Positions 44,317 to 53,744 of a stretch of 64,000 nt of DNA are shown here, in pieces (positions within the stretch are counted from its first letter, which is position 1; the number at the start of each line of letters is the position of its first letter). The translations under genes were made by a program, and so were the position numbers. The notes below the pieces were generated by a model. It worked only from the letters and a program-made list of their open reading frames with translations. It was not told the origin of the DNA and did no database searches. Source of the DNA: Streptomyces sp. RB17 (GTDB lineage Bacteria > Actinomycetota > Actinomycetes > Streptomycetales > Streptomycetaceae); contig NZ_WEGL01000008.1 in assembly GCF_009604455.1 (NCBI RefSeq), forward strand, positions 248,001 to 312,000, written 5' to 3'.

Positions 44317-45705
44317 ATGGCACCCGGCCTTCCTGCCGCCATGGACCGACCGCACTTCATCGGCATCGGCGGCGCCGGGATGTCGGGCATCGCCAAGATC
44401 CTCGCGCAGCGCGGGGCGAAGGTCGCCGGGAGTGACGCCAAGGAGTCGGCGACCGCCGAGGCGCTGCGGGCGCTCGGTGTCACCGTGCACATCGGGCACG
44501 CCGCCGAGCACCTCGCCGCCGACGCGAGCTGTGTCGTCGTGTCCTCGGCGATCCGCAAGGACAACCCCGAGCTGGTCCGCGCAGCCGAGCGGGGCATCCC
44601 GGTGGTGCACCGCTCCGACGCCCTCGCCGCGCTGATGGAGGGGCTGCGCCCGATCGCCGTGGCCGGCACCCACGGCAAGACGACGACCACCTCGATGCTG
44701 GCCGTCTCCCTCACCGAACTGGGGCTGCAGCCGTCGTACGCCATCGGTGGCGACCTGGACGCGCCCGGCTCCAACGCGCTGCACGGCGAGGGCGACATCT
44801 TCGTCGCCGAGGCAGACGAATCCGACCGCAGCTTCCACAGGTACGCCCCCGAGGTCGCCATCGTCCTCAACGTCGAGCTGGACCACCACGCCAACTACGC
44901 CTCGATGGACGAGATCTACGAGTCCTTCGAGACCTTCGCCGGGAAGATCGTCCCCGGTGGCACCCTGGTGATCTCCGCCGACCACGAGGGCGCGCGGAAG
45001 CTGACCCGGCGACTGGCGGGATCGGTGCGGACGGTGACGTACGGCGAAGCCGCGGACGCCGATGTACGCGTGCTGTCGGTCGTCCCGCAGGGGCTGAAGA
45101 GCCGGGTCACCGTGGTGCTGGACGGCGAGGAGCTGACCTTCACGGTCTCCGTGCCCGGCCGCCACTACGCCCTCAACGCCGTCGCCGCGCTCACCGCCGG
45201 GGCCGCCCTCGGCATTCCGGCCGCGGAGCTCGCGCCCGCGCTCGCCGCCTACACCGGCGTCAAGCGGCGCCTGCAGCTCAAGGGCGAGGCCGCCGGGGTG
45301 CAGGTCATCGACTCCTACGCCCACCACCCCACCGAGATGACCGCCGACCTGGAGGCCATGCGCGCCGCCGCCGGTGACTCCCGCATCCTCGTCGTCTTCC
45401 AGCCGCACCTGTTCTCCCGCACCCAGGAGCTGGGCAAGGAGATGGGCCAGGCCCTCGCCCTCGCCGACGCCTCCGTGGTGCTGGACATCTACCCGGCCCG
45501 CGAGGACCCGATCCCGGGCGTGACCAGCGAGCTGATCATCGAGGCCGCGCGCGCCGCCGGCGCCGACGTCACCGCCGTGCACGACAAGAACGCGATCCCC
45601 TCGGTGATCGCGGGAATGGCGAAGCCCGGTGATCTCGTTCTCACCATGGGCGCGGGCGACGTGACCGACCTGGGCCCGCTGATCCTGGACCGCCTGTCGC
45701 AGTGA
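44317..45705 (+). CDS. murC: UDP-N-acetylmuramate-L-alanine ligase
   Basis: A 462-residue cytosolic ligase. The N-terminal nucleotide-binding loop is HFIGIGGAGMSGIA, the ATP loop is GTHGKTTTT (117-125), and VFVAEADESDRSF-like (FVAEADESD) and YAHHPTEM motifs mark MurC. It adds L-alanine to UDP-MurNAc, the first peptide step of peptidoglycan synthesis. Unusually it is away from the dcw division cluster, as in S. coelicolor. msrB follows closely. Confidence 0.94.
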   Translation: MAPGLPAAMDRPHFIGIGGAGMSGIAKILAQRGAKVAGSDAKESATAEALRALGVTVHIGHAAEHLAADASCVVVSSAIRKDNPELVRAAERGIPVVHRSDALAALMEGLRPIAVAGTHGKTTTTSMLAVSLTELGLQPSYAIGGDLDAPGSNALHGEGDIFVAEADESDRSFHRYAPEVAIVLNVELDHHANYASMDEIYESFETFAGKIVPGGTLVISADHEGARKLTRRLAGSVRTVTYGEAADADVRVLSVVPQGLKSRVTVVLDGEELTFTVSVPGRHYALNAVAALTAGAALGIPAAELAPALAAYTGVKRRLQLKGEAAGVQVIDSYAHHPTEMTADLEAMRAAAGDSRILVVFQPHLFSRTQELGKEMGQALALADASVVLDIYPAREDPIPGVTSELIIEAARAAGADVTAVHDKNAIPSVIAGMAKPGDLVLTMGAGDVTDLGPLILDRLSQ

Positions 45706-45719
45706 AGGGGCTGAGGCTC

Positions 45720-46127
45720 ATGTCGTACGACGTCGAGAAGCCGGACGAGCAGTGGCGGGCGGAGCTGACACCGGCCGAGTACGCGGTGCTGCGGCAGGCC
45801 GCCACCGAGCCCGCCTTCACCGGTGAGTACACCGACACCAAGACCCAGGGCGTCTACTCCTGCCGGGCCTGCGGCACCGAGCTGTTCACCTCCGACACGA
45901 AGTTCGCGTCGCACTGCGGTTGGCCGTCCTTCTACGACCCGAAGGACACCGACGCGGTGGAACTGGTCGAGGACCGCTCCCACGGCATGGTCCGCACCGA
46001 GGTGCGCTGTGCCCGCTGCGGCTCCCACCTCGGGCACGTCTTCGAGGGGGAGGGGTACCCGACCCCGACCGACCAGCGGTACTGCATCAACTCCGTCTCC
46101 CTGCGACTGACGCCCGCCGAGGACTGA
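45720..46127 (+). CDS. msrB: Peptide-methionine (R)-S-oxide reductase
   Basis: A 135-residue enzyme. Two CxxC pairs bind zinc (Cys48/Cys51 and Cys97/Cys100), the catalytic cysteine is Cys122 in QRYCINS, and HCGWPSF contains the typical tryptophan and a possible resolving Cys66. It repairs methionine-R-sulfoxide in proteins. ATG at 45720 has GAGG 3-4 bases upstream; a GTG at 45702 overlapping the murC stop is the alternative. It is in an operon with murC. Confidence 0.93.
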   Translation: MSYDVEKPDEQWRAELTPAEYAVLRQAATEPAFTGEYTDTKTQGVYSCRACGTELFTSDTKFASHCGWPSFYDPKDTDAVELVEDRSHGMVRTEVRCARCGSHLGHVFEGEGYPTPTDQRYCINSVSLRLTPAED

Positions 46128-46302
46128 CCCCTCGTCCACTGTTCGACACTTCGAATCTGGCAAAAGACATCCGCGACCGGGCTCGTCCAGTCGAAGATGA
46201 ACGCCATCGGACACCGGAGCGCGACTCAAGGCCTGTCCTGGGCCTGCCGAGGGCGCTGGGACGGATGAGGCTGGTGCCCCACTCGCTCCGGTTTGAGACT
46301 CT

Positions 46303-47694
46303 GTGAGGGTGTTGGGTGTGGCGCGCTGGATCCAGTCCCGTCGCAGGGCCGTGCCCGCCGACAGCGGCCGTCACCGCGAGGACGAGGGCGGGCACGAGGC
46401 GACGGGGACATCCGCGCGGGCCGGGGACTCCGCGGCTGCCGCGGGCTCCGCTGCGGTCGCGGGCTCCGCGGAGTCGGCGGAGGGCGAGCCGGCCGGCGAC
46501 GACACGGTGTCCGACGCGCGGCTGAGCGTGCTGCGGGAGACGCTGGCCGGGATCGGTACGACCCTCGACGAGGACACGACCTGCACCGAGCTGACCCGGC
46601 TCGCCGTGCGCCTGGCCGGTGGCACGGCCGCCGTGATGCGCCGCACCGGCCGGGCCATATCCGGATACGAGGCGATCACCGGGGAAGCCGACGCACTGCC
46701 CGACGTCCGGTGGGCCACCGCGGCGGCCCGCGAGGCGGGGGAACCGGCGCTCGGCGCACAGCCGGAGCCCTGGCTCGAGTACGTGGGCGCCACCCGGATC
46801 GCCCTGTGCGCCCCGCTGACCAGCGGCGGGGAGGGGTACGGGATCCTGGTGTGGGCCCGCTCCGGGCCGCCGCTGCGCCGCGCGGAGGCCGAACTGCTCA
46901 GCATGCTCGCCGAGCGCGCCGCCTCCCACATCCGGCACGCGCGCGCCTACGTGAGCATCAACCGCACCGCCGGCGACCTGCAGCGAGCGCTGCTCGCCGA
47001 GCCCGGCCGCCCGCACCCCAACCTCGACATCGCCGTCCGCTATCTGCCGGCCGGCGGCGGCGTGCTGGTCGGCGGCGACTGGTGCGAGACCGTACGGCTG
47101 CACTTCGGGCGGACCCTGCTGGTCGTCGGCGACGTGATGGGCCACGGCCTGGAGGCCGCCGTCGACATGAACGCCTACCGTTCCTCCCTGCGCTACATCG
47201 CCTCCGCCGACCTTCCCCCGCACCGGGTGCTGCGGCAGATGGACGACATCTCCTCCCGGGAGGCGGACCTCAGGCCCGCCACCTGTCTGCTCGCCCGTGT
47301 CGACCCGGGGCGCCACCAGGTCACGCTGTCCAGCGCCGGGCATCTGCCGCCCGTGCGCATCACGACGGACGGGGAGACCTCCATCGTGCCGGTGCCCGTC
47401 GGACCGCCGCTGGGCACGGGGCTCGGCGGCTACGAGTCGGCCACGCATCCGCTGACCGAGGGAGAGACCCTGGTGCTGTTCACCGACGGGCTGGTGGAGC
47501 GCCGCGGTGAGGACATCGACCAGTCCCTGGAGCGGCTGGCCGCCCTCCGCTTCCCTGGTGGGAACGAGCTGGAGGACGTCCTGGACACCATCGTCGGCCG
47601 GCTGGACGCGCGGCATGCGGAGGACGACGTCGCGGCGATGGCCTGCCGGCCGTTCAGCCGACGGGGGCCTTCGGCCGACGCGGGCTCGACGTAG
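46303..47694 (+). CDS. GAF-SpoIIE (PP2C-type) serine phosphatase
   Basis: About 463 residues. The first 70 are low-complexity (Ala/Gly/Ser/Glu repeats). A GAF-like sensor domain spans about 75-215. The SpoIIE phosphatase domain (about 225-455) has VGGDWCE, VVGDVMGHGLEAA, SAGHLPPV, LFTDGLVERR and AEDDVAAMA, so the metal-binding aspartates are present. Such proteins usually control anti-sigma-factor antagonists. No anti-sigma or STAS partner is next to it. Several in-frame GTG/TTG codons (46303-46318) could start it. Bases 46128-46302 show no gene. Confidence 0.88.
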   Translation: MRVLGVARWIQSRRRAVPADSGRHREDEGGHEATGTSARAGDSAAAAGSAAVAGSAESAEGEPAGDDTVSDARLSVLRETLAGIGTTLDEDTTCTELTRLAVRLAGGTAAVMRRTGRAISGYEAITGEADALPDVRWATAAAREAGEPALGAQPEPWLEYVGATRIALCAPLTSGGEGYGILVWARSGPPLRRAEAELLSMLAERAASHIRHARAYVSINRTAGDLQRALLAEPGRPHPNLDIAVRYLPAGGGVLVGGDWCETVRLHFGRTLLVVGDVMGHGLEAAVDMNAYRSSLRYIASADLPPHRVLRQMDDISSREADLRPATCLLARVDPGRHQVTLSSAGHLPPVRITTDGETSIVPVPVGPPLGTGLGGYESATHPLTEGETLVLFTDGLVERRGEDIDQSLERLAALRFPGGNELEDVLDTIVGRLDARHAEDDVAAMACRPFSRRGPSADAGST

Positions 47695-47696
47695 GG

Positions 47697-47762
47697 GCGA
47701 GTGGTCTGCCGGGTGTCCGGCCGGGGGTGGTTGCTCGCGCAGTTCCCCGAGGCTCTCGGGCC
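47697..47762 (-). repeat. Dispersed intergenic repeat, copy 5
   Basis: On the minus strand it reads CCTCGGGGAACTGCGCGAGC then AACCACCCCCGG, a diverged relative of copies 1 and 4. It follows the phosphatase gene by a few bases. Confidence 0.6.
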
Positions 47763-47921
47763 GGAGCACCACCCGCGCGTCCTCATGCACCCGTTCGGCC
47801 CCGCCCGGGCTGCCGGCCCCCAGCGGCCCTGTCGATACTCGAGTGACCGTCGCCCGACAGGAGAACGACAGCGACATCGGGCGAAGCTCGACACCCAGGA
47901 GCCGACCAAGGAGCTGTGTCC

Positions 47922-49259
47922 GTGACGACCCTCCAGACACGTCCCGCACTCCCCGCGACGATCCGCCCCCGGGTCGTGGCCCGCACGGGTCTGTACGCCC
48001 TGCTGGCCGTCAACGCGGCCTGTGTCGCCTGGTTCTTCGTCCAGGCCGGGTTCGCCTCGAACACGCTGATCGTGCTGGGCCGCCTCGCCGGCCTGAGCGG
48101 CGCCCTCCTGATGGCCTTCCAGCTGCTGCTGGTGGCCCGGCTGCCCTGGCTGGACCGCCGTATCGGCATGGACCGGCTGACCTCCTGGCACCGCCGCACG
48201 GGCTTCGGCATCCTGTGGACCCTGCTCACGCACGCCGTGTTCATCACCTTCGGCTACGCGCAGGCGTCCTCGATGGATCCGTTGAACCAGCTCGTGGACC
48301 TCGCCGAGACCGTCGAGGGCGTGCTGCGCGCCATCGTCGCGCTCGCGCTGATCGTCGTGGTCGGCGCCGTCTCGGCCCGCTGGGCACGCCGCCGGCTCGC
48401 CTACGAGACCTGGCACTTCATCCACCTGTACACCTACGCCGCCGTGGTCCTCGCCTTCACCCACCAGGTCGCGGCCGGGACGACCTTCACCTCCTCGCCG
48501 GTCGCGAGGACGTACTGGTACACGGTGTGGGGCGGCGCCCTCGGCGCGGTGTTCCTGGGCCGGCTGGTGCTGCCGCTGTGGCGGAACCTGCGGCATCGGC
48601 TGCGGGTGTCGGCGGTCGTCCCGGAGTCGGACGACGTCGTCTCCGTCTATGTCACCGGCCGCGACCTGGACCGGCTGCCCGCGTGCGCCGGCCAGTTCTT
48701 CCTCTGGCGGTTCCTCACCCGGGACCGCTGGTGGCAGGCCAACCCCTTCTCCCTGTCGGCCGCCCCCGACGGCCGCACCCTGCGCCTCACCGCCAAGGCC
48801 GTCGGCGACGGCAGCACCGGCCTGCGGCACCTCAAGCCCGGCACCCGCGTCTTCGCCGAGGGCCCCTACGGCGCCTTCACCACGCTGCACCGCACCCGCC
48901 CGGAGGCCGTGCTGATCGCCGGCGGCGTCGGCGTCACGCCCATCCGGGCGCTGTTGGAGGACCTTCAGGGCCACGCCGTGGTCATCTACCGGGTGTCCAC
49001 CGACCGCGACGCCGTCCTGTACGACGAGCTGAGCGACCTCGCCCTCACCAAGGGCGCCGAGTTGCACCTGGTGACCGGTCCGGTCCTGCCCGACCGGCTC
49101 GCCCCGCGCGAACTGGCCCGGCTCGTGCCCGACATCGGGGAACGGGACGTCTTCCTGTGCGGGCCGCCCGGCATGATGACCGCCGTGCTGCGCAGTCTGG
49201 CCGACCTGGGCGTGCCCAAGCGGCAGATCCACTTCGAGCGCTTCAGCCTCGCCGGCTGA
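47922..49259 (+). CDS. Membrane flavoprotein reductase (ferric reductase-like transmembrane domain plus FAD/NAD-binding domain)
   Basis: About 445 residues. The N-terminal half has about six membrane segments with paired histidines (SWHRRTGFGILWTLLTHAVF and WHFIHLYTY with FTHQ) that would bind heme. The C-terminal half is a ferredoxin-reductase module: NPFSLSAAPDG for flavin, GGVGVTPIRALLEDL and VFLCGPPGMM for NAD(P)H. It should move electrons from cytosolic NAD(P)H through the membrane. GTG at 47922 has AAGGAG 8 bases upstream. It heads a three-gene set with an FMN-binding protein and ApbE. Confidence 0.88.
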   Translation: MTTLQTRPALPATIRPRVVARTGLYALLAVNAACVAWFFVQAGFASNTLIVLGRLAGLSGALLMAFQLLLVARLPWLDRRIGMDRLTSWHRRTGFGILWTLLTHAVFITFGYAQASSMDPLNQLVDLAETVEGVLRAIVALALIVVVGAVSARWARRRLAYETWHFIHLYTYAAVVLAFTHQVAAGTTFTSSPVARTYWYTVWGGALGAVFLGRLVLPLWRNLRHRLRVSAVVPESDDVVSVYVTGRDLDRLPACAGQFFLWRFLTRDRWWQANPFSLSAAPDGRTLRLTAKAVGDGSTGLRHLKPGTRVFAEGPYGAFTTLHRTRPEAVLIAGGVGVTPIRALLEDLQGHAVVIYRVSTDRDAVLYDELSDLALTKGAELHLVTGPVLPDRLAPRELARLVPDIGERDVFLCGPPGMMTAVLRSLADLGVPKRQIHFERFSLAG

Positions 49260-49275
49260 GAGAGGTCGTCCGACC

Positions 49276-49704
49276 GTGAAGCGAGCCATTCCCGTCTTCG
49301 TCCTGACCGTCGCCGGTCTGATCCCGCTGTGGCGCTACCACCCGTCGACCGGCACCGTCGAGACCGCACCGCCCGCGGCGACGCCGACTCCGGCGCCGTC
49401 CACCGCACCGTCCGCTTCGCCCGCCTCGCCTTCGGCGGCGGCCGCGAAGGTCGTCCAGGGCACCGCGGTGAGCACCACGAAGGGTGTCTTCCAGGTGGAG
49501 GTGACCTTCCGGGGCGACCGGATCGCCTCCGTGCGGATGCTGCAGGCGCCGCACCATCCGCAGACCCGCTGGGCCGTACCGGAGCTCGTCGCGGAGACGC
49601 TCAAGGCGCAGAGCGCCCACATCGACTCGGTGTCCGGGGCCACGATCACGAGTGCGGGATACAAACAGTCCCTCCAGGCCGCCATCGACGCCAAGGGCTC
49701 CTGA
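49276..49704 (+). CDS. Exported FMN-binding domain protein with flavinylation motif
   Basis: A 142-residue protein with an N-terminal membrane segment (IPVFVLTVAGLIPLW), a Pro/Ser/Ala linker (30-57) and an FMN-binding domain. DSVSGAT (118-124 by count from the first Met) fits the ApbE target motif Dxx(S/T)GAT, in which the final threonine receives FMN covalently. It would sit outside the membrane and accept electrons from the preceding reductase. It is 16 bases downstream of the reductase and one base from apbE. Confidence 0.87.
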   Translation: MKRAIPVFVLTVAGLIPLWRYHPSTGTVETAPPAATPTPAPSTAPSASPASPSAAAAKVVQGTAVSTTKGVFQVEVTFRGDRIASVRMLQAPHHPQTRWAVPELVAETLKAQSAHIDSVSGATITSAGYKQSLQAAIDAKGS

Positions 49705-49705
49705 C

Positions 49706-50428
49706 GTGCGCCGTGTCGAGCACGTCATGGGCCTCCCGGTCTCGCTGCGGATCGACGACGAGGGCGACTTCGGCGCGGCCGCGGACGAGGCCTACGCCTG
49801 GCTGCGCCAGGTGGACGCGCGGTTCAGCCCGTTCAGGTCCGACAGCGAGGTGTCCCGGTACGGTCGCGGCGAGTTGGCGGAGGAGGACATGAGCGCGGAC
49901 CTGACGGAGGTCCTCGGCCTGTGCGAGCGGTACCGGGCCGCGACCGGCGGTGCCTTCGACGTACGGCTGCCCGGCCGGGGGTTCGATCCCTGCGCGGTGG
50001 TCAAGGGCTGGTCGGTGCAGCGGGCGGCCGGGCTGCTGGCGGCGGCCGGTGCGCGGCGGTTCTGCCTCAACGCGGGCGGTGACGTGGTCGCATCCGGCGG
50101 GCCGTGGCGGGTCGGGATACGGCACCCCGAACAGGCCGACCGGCTCTGTGCCGTGCTGGCGGTCACCGACGCGGCGGTGGCGACCTCCGGCCGGTACGAG
50201 CGCGGTGACCACATCCTCGACGGCCGCACCGGACGCCCCGCGACCGCGCTGCTCAGCCTCACCGTGCTGGCCCCGACCCTGACCGAGGCGGACGCGACCG
50301 CCACGGCCGCCTTCGCGCTGGGCACCGACGGACCGGCCTGGGCCGCCGCCCGGCCCGGCTGCGAGGTGTTCGCGGTCGACGCGTCGCGGAGCGTGGTCCG
50401 TACGCCGGGGTTGCCGGTGGCGGCCTAG
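49706..50428 (+). CDS. apbE: FAD:protein FMN transferase
   Basis: A 240-residue ApbE-family protein with VMGLPVSLRI, DARFSPFRSDSEVSR, FDPCAVVKGWSVQRA, GGDVVASG, GDHILDGRTGRPA and ADATATAAFALG. ApbE transfers FMN from FAD to a threonine of target proteins, here most likely the FMN-binding protein encoded just upstream. No signal peptide is seen, while many ApbE proteins are exported, so how it meets its substrate is unclear. GTG at 49706 is taken; the stop-start spacing implies coupling. Confidence 0.88.
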   Translation: MRRVEHVMGLPVSLRIDDEGDFGAAADEAYAWLRQVDARFSPFRSDSEVSRYGRGELAEEDMSADLTEVLGLCERYRAATGGAFDVRLPGRGFDPCAVVKGWSVQRAAGLLAAAGARRFCLNAGGDVVASGGPWRVGIRHPEQADRLCAVLAVTDAAVATSGRYERGDHILDGRTGRPATALLSLTVLAPTLTEADATATAAFALGTDGPAWAAARPGCEVFAVDASRSVVRTPGLPVAA

Positions 50429-50593
50429 CCGTTCGTTCGCCGTGGGCGCGGCTCGCCCGGCCGCCGGCCGGCCGTTCGCCCGCCAAAGCGCTGCAACATT
50501 CGCGGTCTAGACTCTCCCCGCAACGGGCTGCGCAACGACGACCGTGGCCGAAAGCGGGCGGAAATCCGCCAAACCCGAAGGGTATTCGGCGTT

Positions 50594-52429
50594 TTGATAC
50601 GGATAGAGTCAGTCACGAAGCGGTATCCGGACGGCACGGTCGCGGTCGACCGGCTGTCGCTGGAGATACCGGACCGCGCGATCACCGTCCTCGTCGGGCC
50701 TTCCGGCTGCGGCAAGACGACGACCCTGCGGATGATCAACCGGATGGTGGAGCCCACCGAGGGCAGCATCCTCCTCGACGGCACGGACATCCGGCAGCAG
50801 CCGGTCAACACCCTGCGCCGTTCGATGGGGTACGTCATCCAGAACGCCGGACTCTTCCAGCACCGCACCATCCTCGACAACATCGCCACCGTGCCCCGGC
50901 TGCTCGGCTGGAGCAAGCAGAAGGCCCGCGCGCGAGCCGCCGAGCTGATGGAGCGCGTGGGGCTCGACGCCGCACTCGCCAGGCGGTACCCGTACCAGCT
51001 CTCCGGCGGCCAGCAGCAGCGTGTCGGCGTGGCCCGGGCGCTCGCCGCCGACCCGCCGGTGCTGCTGATGGACGAGCCGTTCTCCGCCGTCGACCCCGTG
51101 GTCCGCAAGGGCCTCCAGGACGAACTGCTGCGTATCCAGGATGAGTTGGGCAAGACCATCGTCTTCGTCACGCACGACATCGACGAGGCGATCAAGCTCG
51201 GTACGATGGTCGCCGTCCTGCGCACCGGCGGCAGGCTCGCCCAGTTCGCCCCACCCGCCGACCTGCTCAGCGCACCCGCCGACGCGTTCGTTGAGGACTT
51301 CCTCGGCGCCGACCGGGGCATCCGCCGGCTGTCCTTCTTCCCGTCCGCCGGCCTGGAGCTGCAGACAGCGCCGATCGTGGGCATCGACGCCGACGCCGGC
51401 GTGCTCGCCTCCCGCGACGACGCCCCGTACCTCCTCGTCACCGACCCCGACGGCAGACCGCTCGGCTGGAGCGAGCCGCACCGGCTCACCGCAGGGTCCG
51501 TCGAGAGGGCGCAACTCCTCGACTTCGGACGGCCGTTCGTGCCCGGCCAGGACTCGCTGCGCACCGCGCTCGACGGGGCGGTGCTCTCGCCGGCCGGCTG
51601 GGCCGTCGCGGTGGACGGCGACGGACGCGCCATAGGCGTCGTCTCCCAGCAGGTCATCGGCGAGGCCATCCGCACCGCACACAGCCGGGTCGCGACCGGC
51701 ACCGACGCCGCACGCGGGCGGGTTGCGCACGACACCGACTCCGCGTCTGGGCAGGGCGCGGATGGCACCGGTGCCGAGCTCGGCCAGGGTCCGGACGGCG
51801 CCGCCGCTGGGCCTGGGCGGGGTGTGGAGGGGGCGGGTGCCGAGCGCGGGCGGGGTGCGGATGGCACCGACGCCGGAGCTGGGCGGCCCGGGGATGGCGC
51901 CGACTCCGCACCGGGCCGGCCCGCGGACTGCACCGACACCGGATCTGGGCAGGGCGCGGATGGCACCGGTGCCGAGCTCGGCCAGGGTCCGGACGGCGCC
52001 GCCGCTGGGCCTGGGCGGGGTGTGGAGGGGGCGGGTGCCGAGCGCGGGCGGGGTGCGGATGGCACCGACGCCGGAGCTGGGCGGCCCGGGGATGGCGCCG
52101 ACTCCGCACCGGCTCGGCCCGCGGACTGCACCGACACCGGCGGCGGATCTGGGCAGGGTGCGGATGGTGCGGGCGCGACGCCGGACCGGGTCGGGGACGG
52201 CGCCGCCACCGGGCCTGGGCAGGGCGCGGACGGTGCAGAGGCCGAAGCCGGCCGGTCCGCGGACGACACCGACTCCGCAGCCGCCCCGGATACGCACGGC
52301 GCGGACGCCGCAGCCGGCCCGGACGCTGACGGTGCAGACTCCGCGCCAGGCCAGGACGCGGACGGCGCCGGCGCCCGGCTCGGCCGGCAGGGCTCGGGCG
52401 GGGCCGACGACCTCAAGGCCGCCCGATGA
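50594..52429 (+). CDS. Osmoprotectant ABC transporter ATP-binding protein with repeat-expanded C-terminus
   Basis: A 611-residue OpuCA/ProV-like ATPase. Walker A is GPSGCGKT (35-42), then YVIQNAGLF, LSGGQQQR and LLMDEPFSAVDP. Residues about 265-360 form a degenerate CBS-like region. Residues from about 375 to the end are a Gly/Ala/Asp-rich repeat of the type G-x-G-x-D-G-x-G-A, including a 66-residue tandem duplication. The family is normally about 380 residues. A TTG start at 50594 with GAAGGG upstream is used. The first of four genes for import of glycine betaine-like solutes. Bases 50429-50593 hold its promoter region with a GGCGGA-AA-TCCGCC hairpin. Confidence 0.85.
   Translation: MIRIESVTKRYPDGTVAVDRLSLEIPDRAITVLVGPSGCGKTTTLRMINRMVEPTEGSILLDGTDIRQQPVNTLRRSMGYVIQNAGLFQHRTILDNIATVPRLLGWSKQKARARAAELMERVGLDAALARRYPYQLSGGQQQRVGVARALAADPPVLLMDEPFSAVDPVVRKGLQDELLRIQDELGKTIVFVTHDIDEAIKLGTMVAVLRTGGRLAQFAPPADLLSAPADAFVEDFLGADRGIRRLSFFPSAGLELQTAPIVGIDADAGVLASRDDAPYLLVTDPDGRPLGWSEPHRLTAGSVERAQLLDFGRPFVPGQDSLRTALDGAVLSPAGWAVAVDGDGRAIGVVSQQVIGEAIRTAHSRVATGTDAARGRVAHDTDSASGQGADGTGAELGQGPDGAAAGPGRGVEGAGAERGRGADGTDAGAGRPGDGADSAPGRPADCTDTGSGQGADGTGAELGQGPDGAAAGPGRGVEGAGAERGRGADGTDAGAGRPGDGADSAPARPADCTDTGGGSGQGADGAGATPDRVGDGAATGPGQGADGAEAEAGRSADDTDSAAAPDTHGADAAAGPDADGADSAPGQDADGAGARLGRQGSGGADDLKAAR
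51745..52140 (+). repeat. 198-bp tandem duplication within the OpuCA-like gene
   Basis: The block starting near 51745 is repeated almost exactly from 51943 (for example GCAGGGCGCGGATGGCACCG at 51751 and 51949). The unit is 198 bp, or 66 codons, so the frame is kept. Only a few bases differ, pointing to a recent duplication. Confidence 0.92.
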
Positions 52430-53079
52430 ACGGCTTCTTCGACCTTCCGAGCGATCTCCAGCACAGCTACCTCGGGCTCGTCGGCGTGCATCTGCGTGAG
52501 GGCCTGCTGCCGGTGCTGGCCGCGCTGCTCGTCGCGCTGCCCGTGGCCCAGCTCTGCGTACGCTTCCGCTGGGTCTACCCACCCGTCCTCGGCATCACCA
52601 CCGTGCTCTACTCCATCCCGTCGCTGGCCTTCTTCGTCGTGCTCATCGACTACTTCGGGCAGAGCGAGACCACGGTGATGATCCCGCTCGCCGTCTACAG
52701 CCTGGTGGTGCTGGTGCCGGGGATCGTGGACGGCGTCCGGTCGGTGCCACCGGAGACCCTGGCCGCCGCGCAGGCCATGGGCTTCGGCCCCGTACGCCGT
52801 TATCTCCAGGTCCAGCTGCCCATCGCCGCGCCCGCGATCATCGCGGGGCTCAGGGTGGCGGTCGTCTCCAGCTTCTCCCTGGTCAGCGTCGGCATGCTGA
52901 TCGGCAACCAGGGCGCCCTCGGCAACATGCTCTACGACGCCAACACCTACCACCGGCCCGCCCTGGCCGTGAACTCGGTGCTGACGACCGCGCTGCTGGG
53001 CGTCCTCGCCGACGCGCTGCTGGTCCTCCTGCGCCGCCTGCTCACCCCCTGGATGCCGAGGAAGGGTGCCACCCGGTGA
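52426..53079 (+). CDS. Osmoprotectant ABC transporter permease (first)
   Basis: A 217-residue permease with about five to six membrane segments and the binding-protein-dependent loop ETLAAAQAMGFGPVRRYLQVQLP. It is of the OpuCB/ProW type. The start overlaps the ATPase stop (ATGA), so the four genes are coupled. It would form the channel together with the next permease. Confidence 0.88.
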   Translation: MNGFFDLPSDLQHSYLGLVGVHLREGLLPVLAALLVALPVAQLCVRFRWVYPPVLGITTVLYSIPSLAFFVVLIDYFGQSETTVMIPLAVYSLVVLVPGIVDGVRSVPPETLAAAQAMGFGPVRRYLQVQLPIAAPAIIAGLRVAVVSSFSLVSVGMLIGNQGALGNMLYDANTYHRPALAVNSVLTTALLGVLADALLVLLRRLLTPWMPRKGATR

Positions 53080-53744
53080 ACGTCCTGAACTTCGTGCACG
53101 CCTTCTTCAGCGACAGTGCCCACTGGCACGGCTACGACGGCATCCCCACCCGACTCGCCGAGCACGTCAAGTACTCCCTGGAAGCACTGCTGTTCGCCGC
53201 CCTGATCGGACTGCCCGTCGGTCTGGTCACCGGTCACTACGGCCGCGGCGGCAACGCCCTCGCGCTGATCGCCACCGCCGGCCGGGCCCTGCCCAGCTTC
53301 GGTCTCCTGGTCCTGATGTTCATCTGGATCGGATTCGGCCTGCTGCCGGTGATGATCCCGCTGGTCGTGCTCGCCGTACCGCCGATCCTGGTCACCACGT
53401 ACGAGGCGATCCGCTCCGTCGACCCCTCGCCGGTGGACGCCGCCCGGGGCATGGGGATGTCCGAGGCGCGGGTGCTGTTCCAGGTGGAGATGCCGGTCGC
53501 GCTCCCGCTGATCCTGAGCGGCCTGCGCACCGCGGCCATCCAGATCGTCTCCACCGCGACCATCGCCGCCTACGTCAGCCTCGGCGGACTCGGCCGCTAC
53601 ATCATCGACGGCCTCTACCAGCGGAACTACGAGAAGGTGGTCGGCGGCGCCACCCTGGTCGCCGGACTCGCCCTGGCCACCCTCCTGGTGTTCTGGGCGG
53701 CTTCCCGGATCACGGTCTCGCCGGGGGTACGGCGGAGCAGCTGA
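53076..53744 (+). CDS. Osmoprotectant ABC transporter permease (second)
   Basis: A 222-residue permease of the OpuCD/ProW type, with SPVDAARGMGMSEARVLFQVEMP as the coupling loop (quoted in part: DAARGMGMSEARV). The GTG start overlaps the previous stop (GTGA). About 140 bases without a gene follow before the binding-protein gene. Confidence 0.88.
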   Translation: MNVLNFVHAFFSDSAHWHGYDGIPTRLAEHVKYSLEALLFAALIGLPVGLVTGHYGRGGNALALIATAGRALPSFGLLVLMFIWIGFGLLPVMIPLVVLAVPPILVTTYEAIRSVDPSPVDAARGMGMSEARVLFQVEMPVALPLILSGLRTAAIQIVSTATIAAYVSLGGLGRYIIDGLYQRNYEKVVGGATLVAGLALATLLVFWAASRITVSPGVRRSS

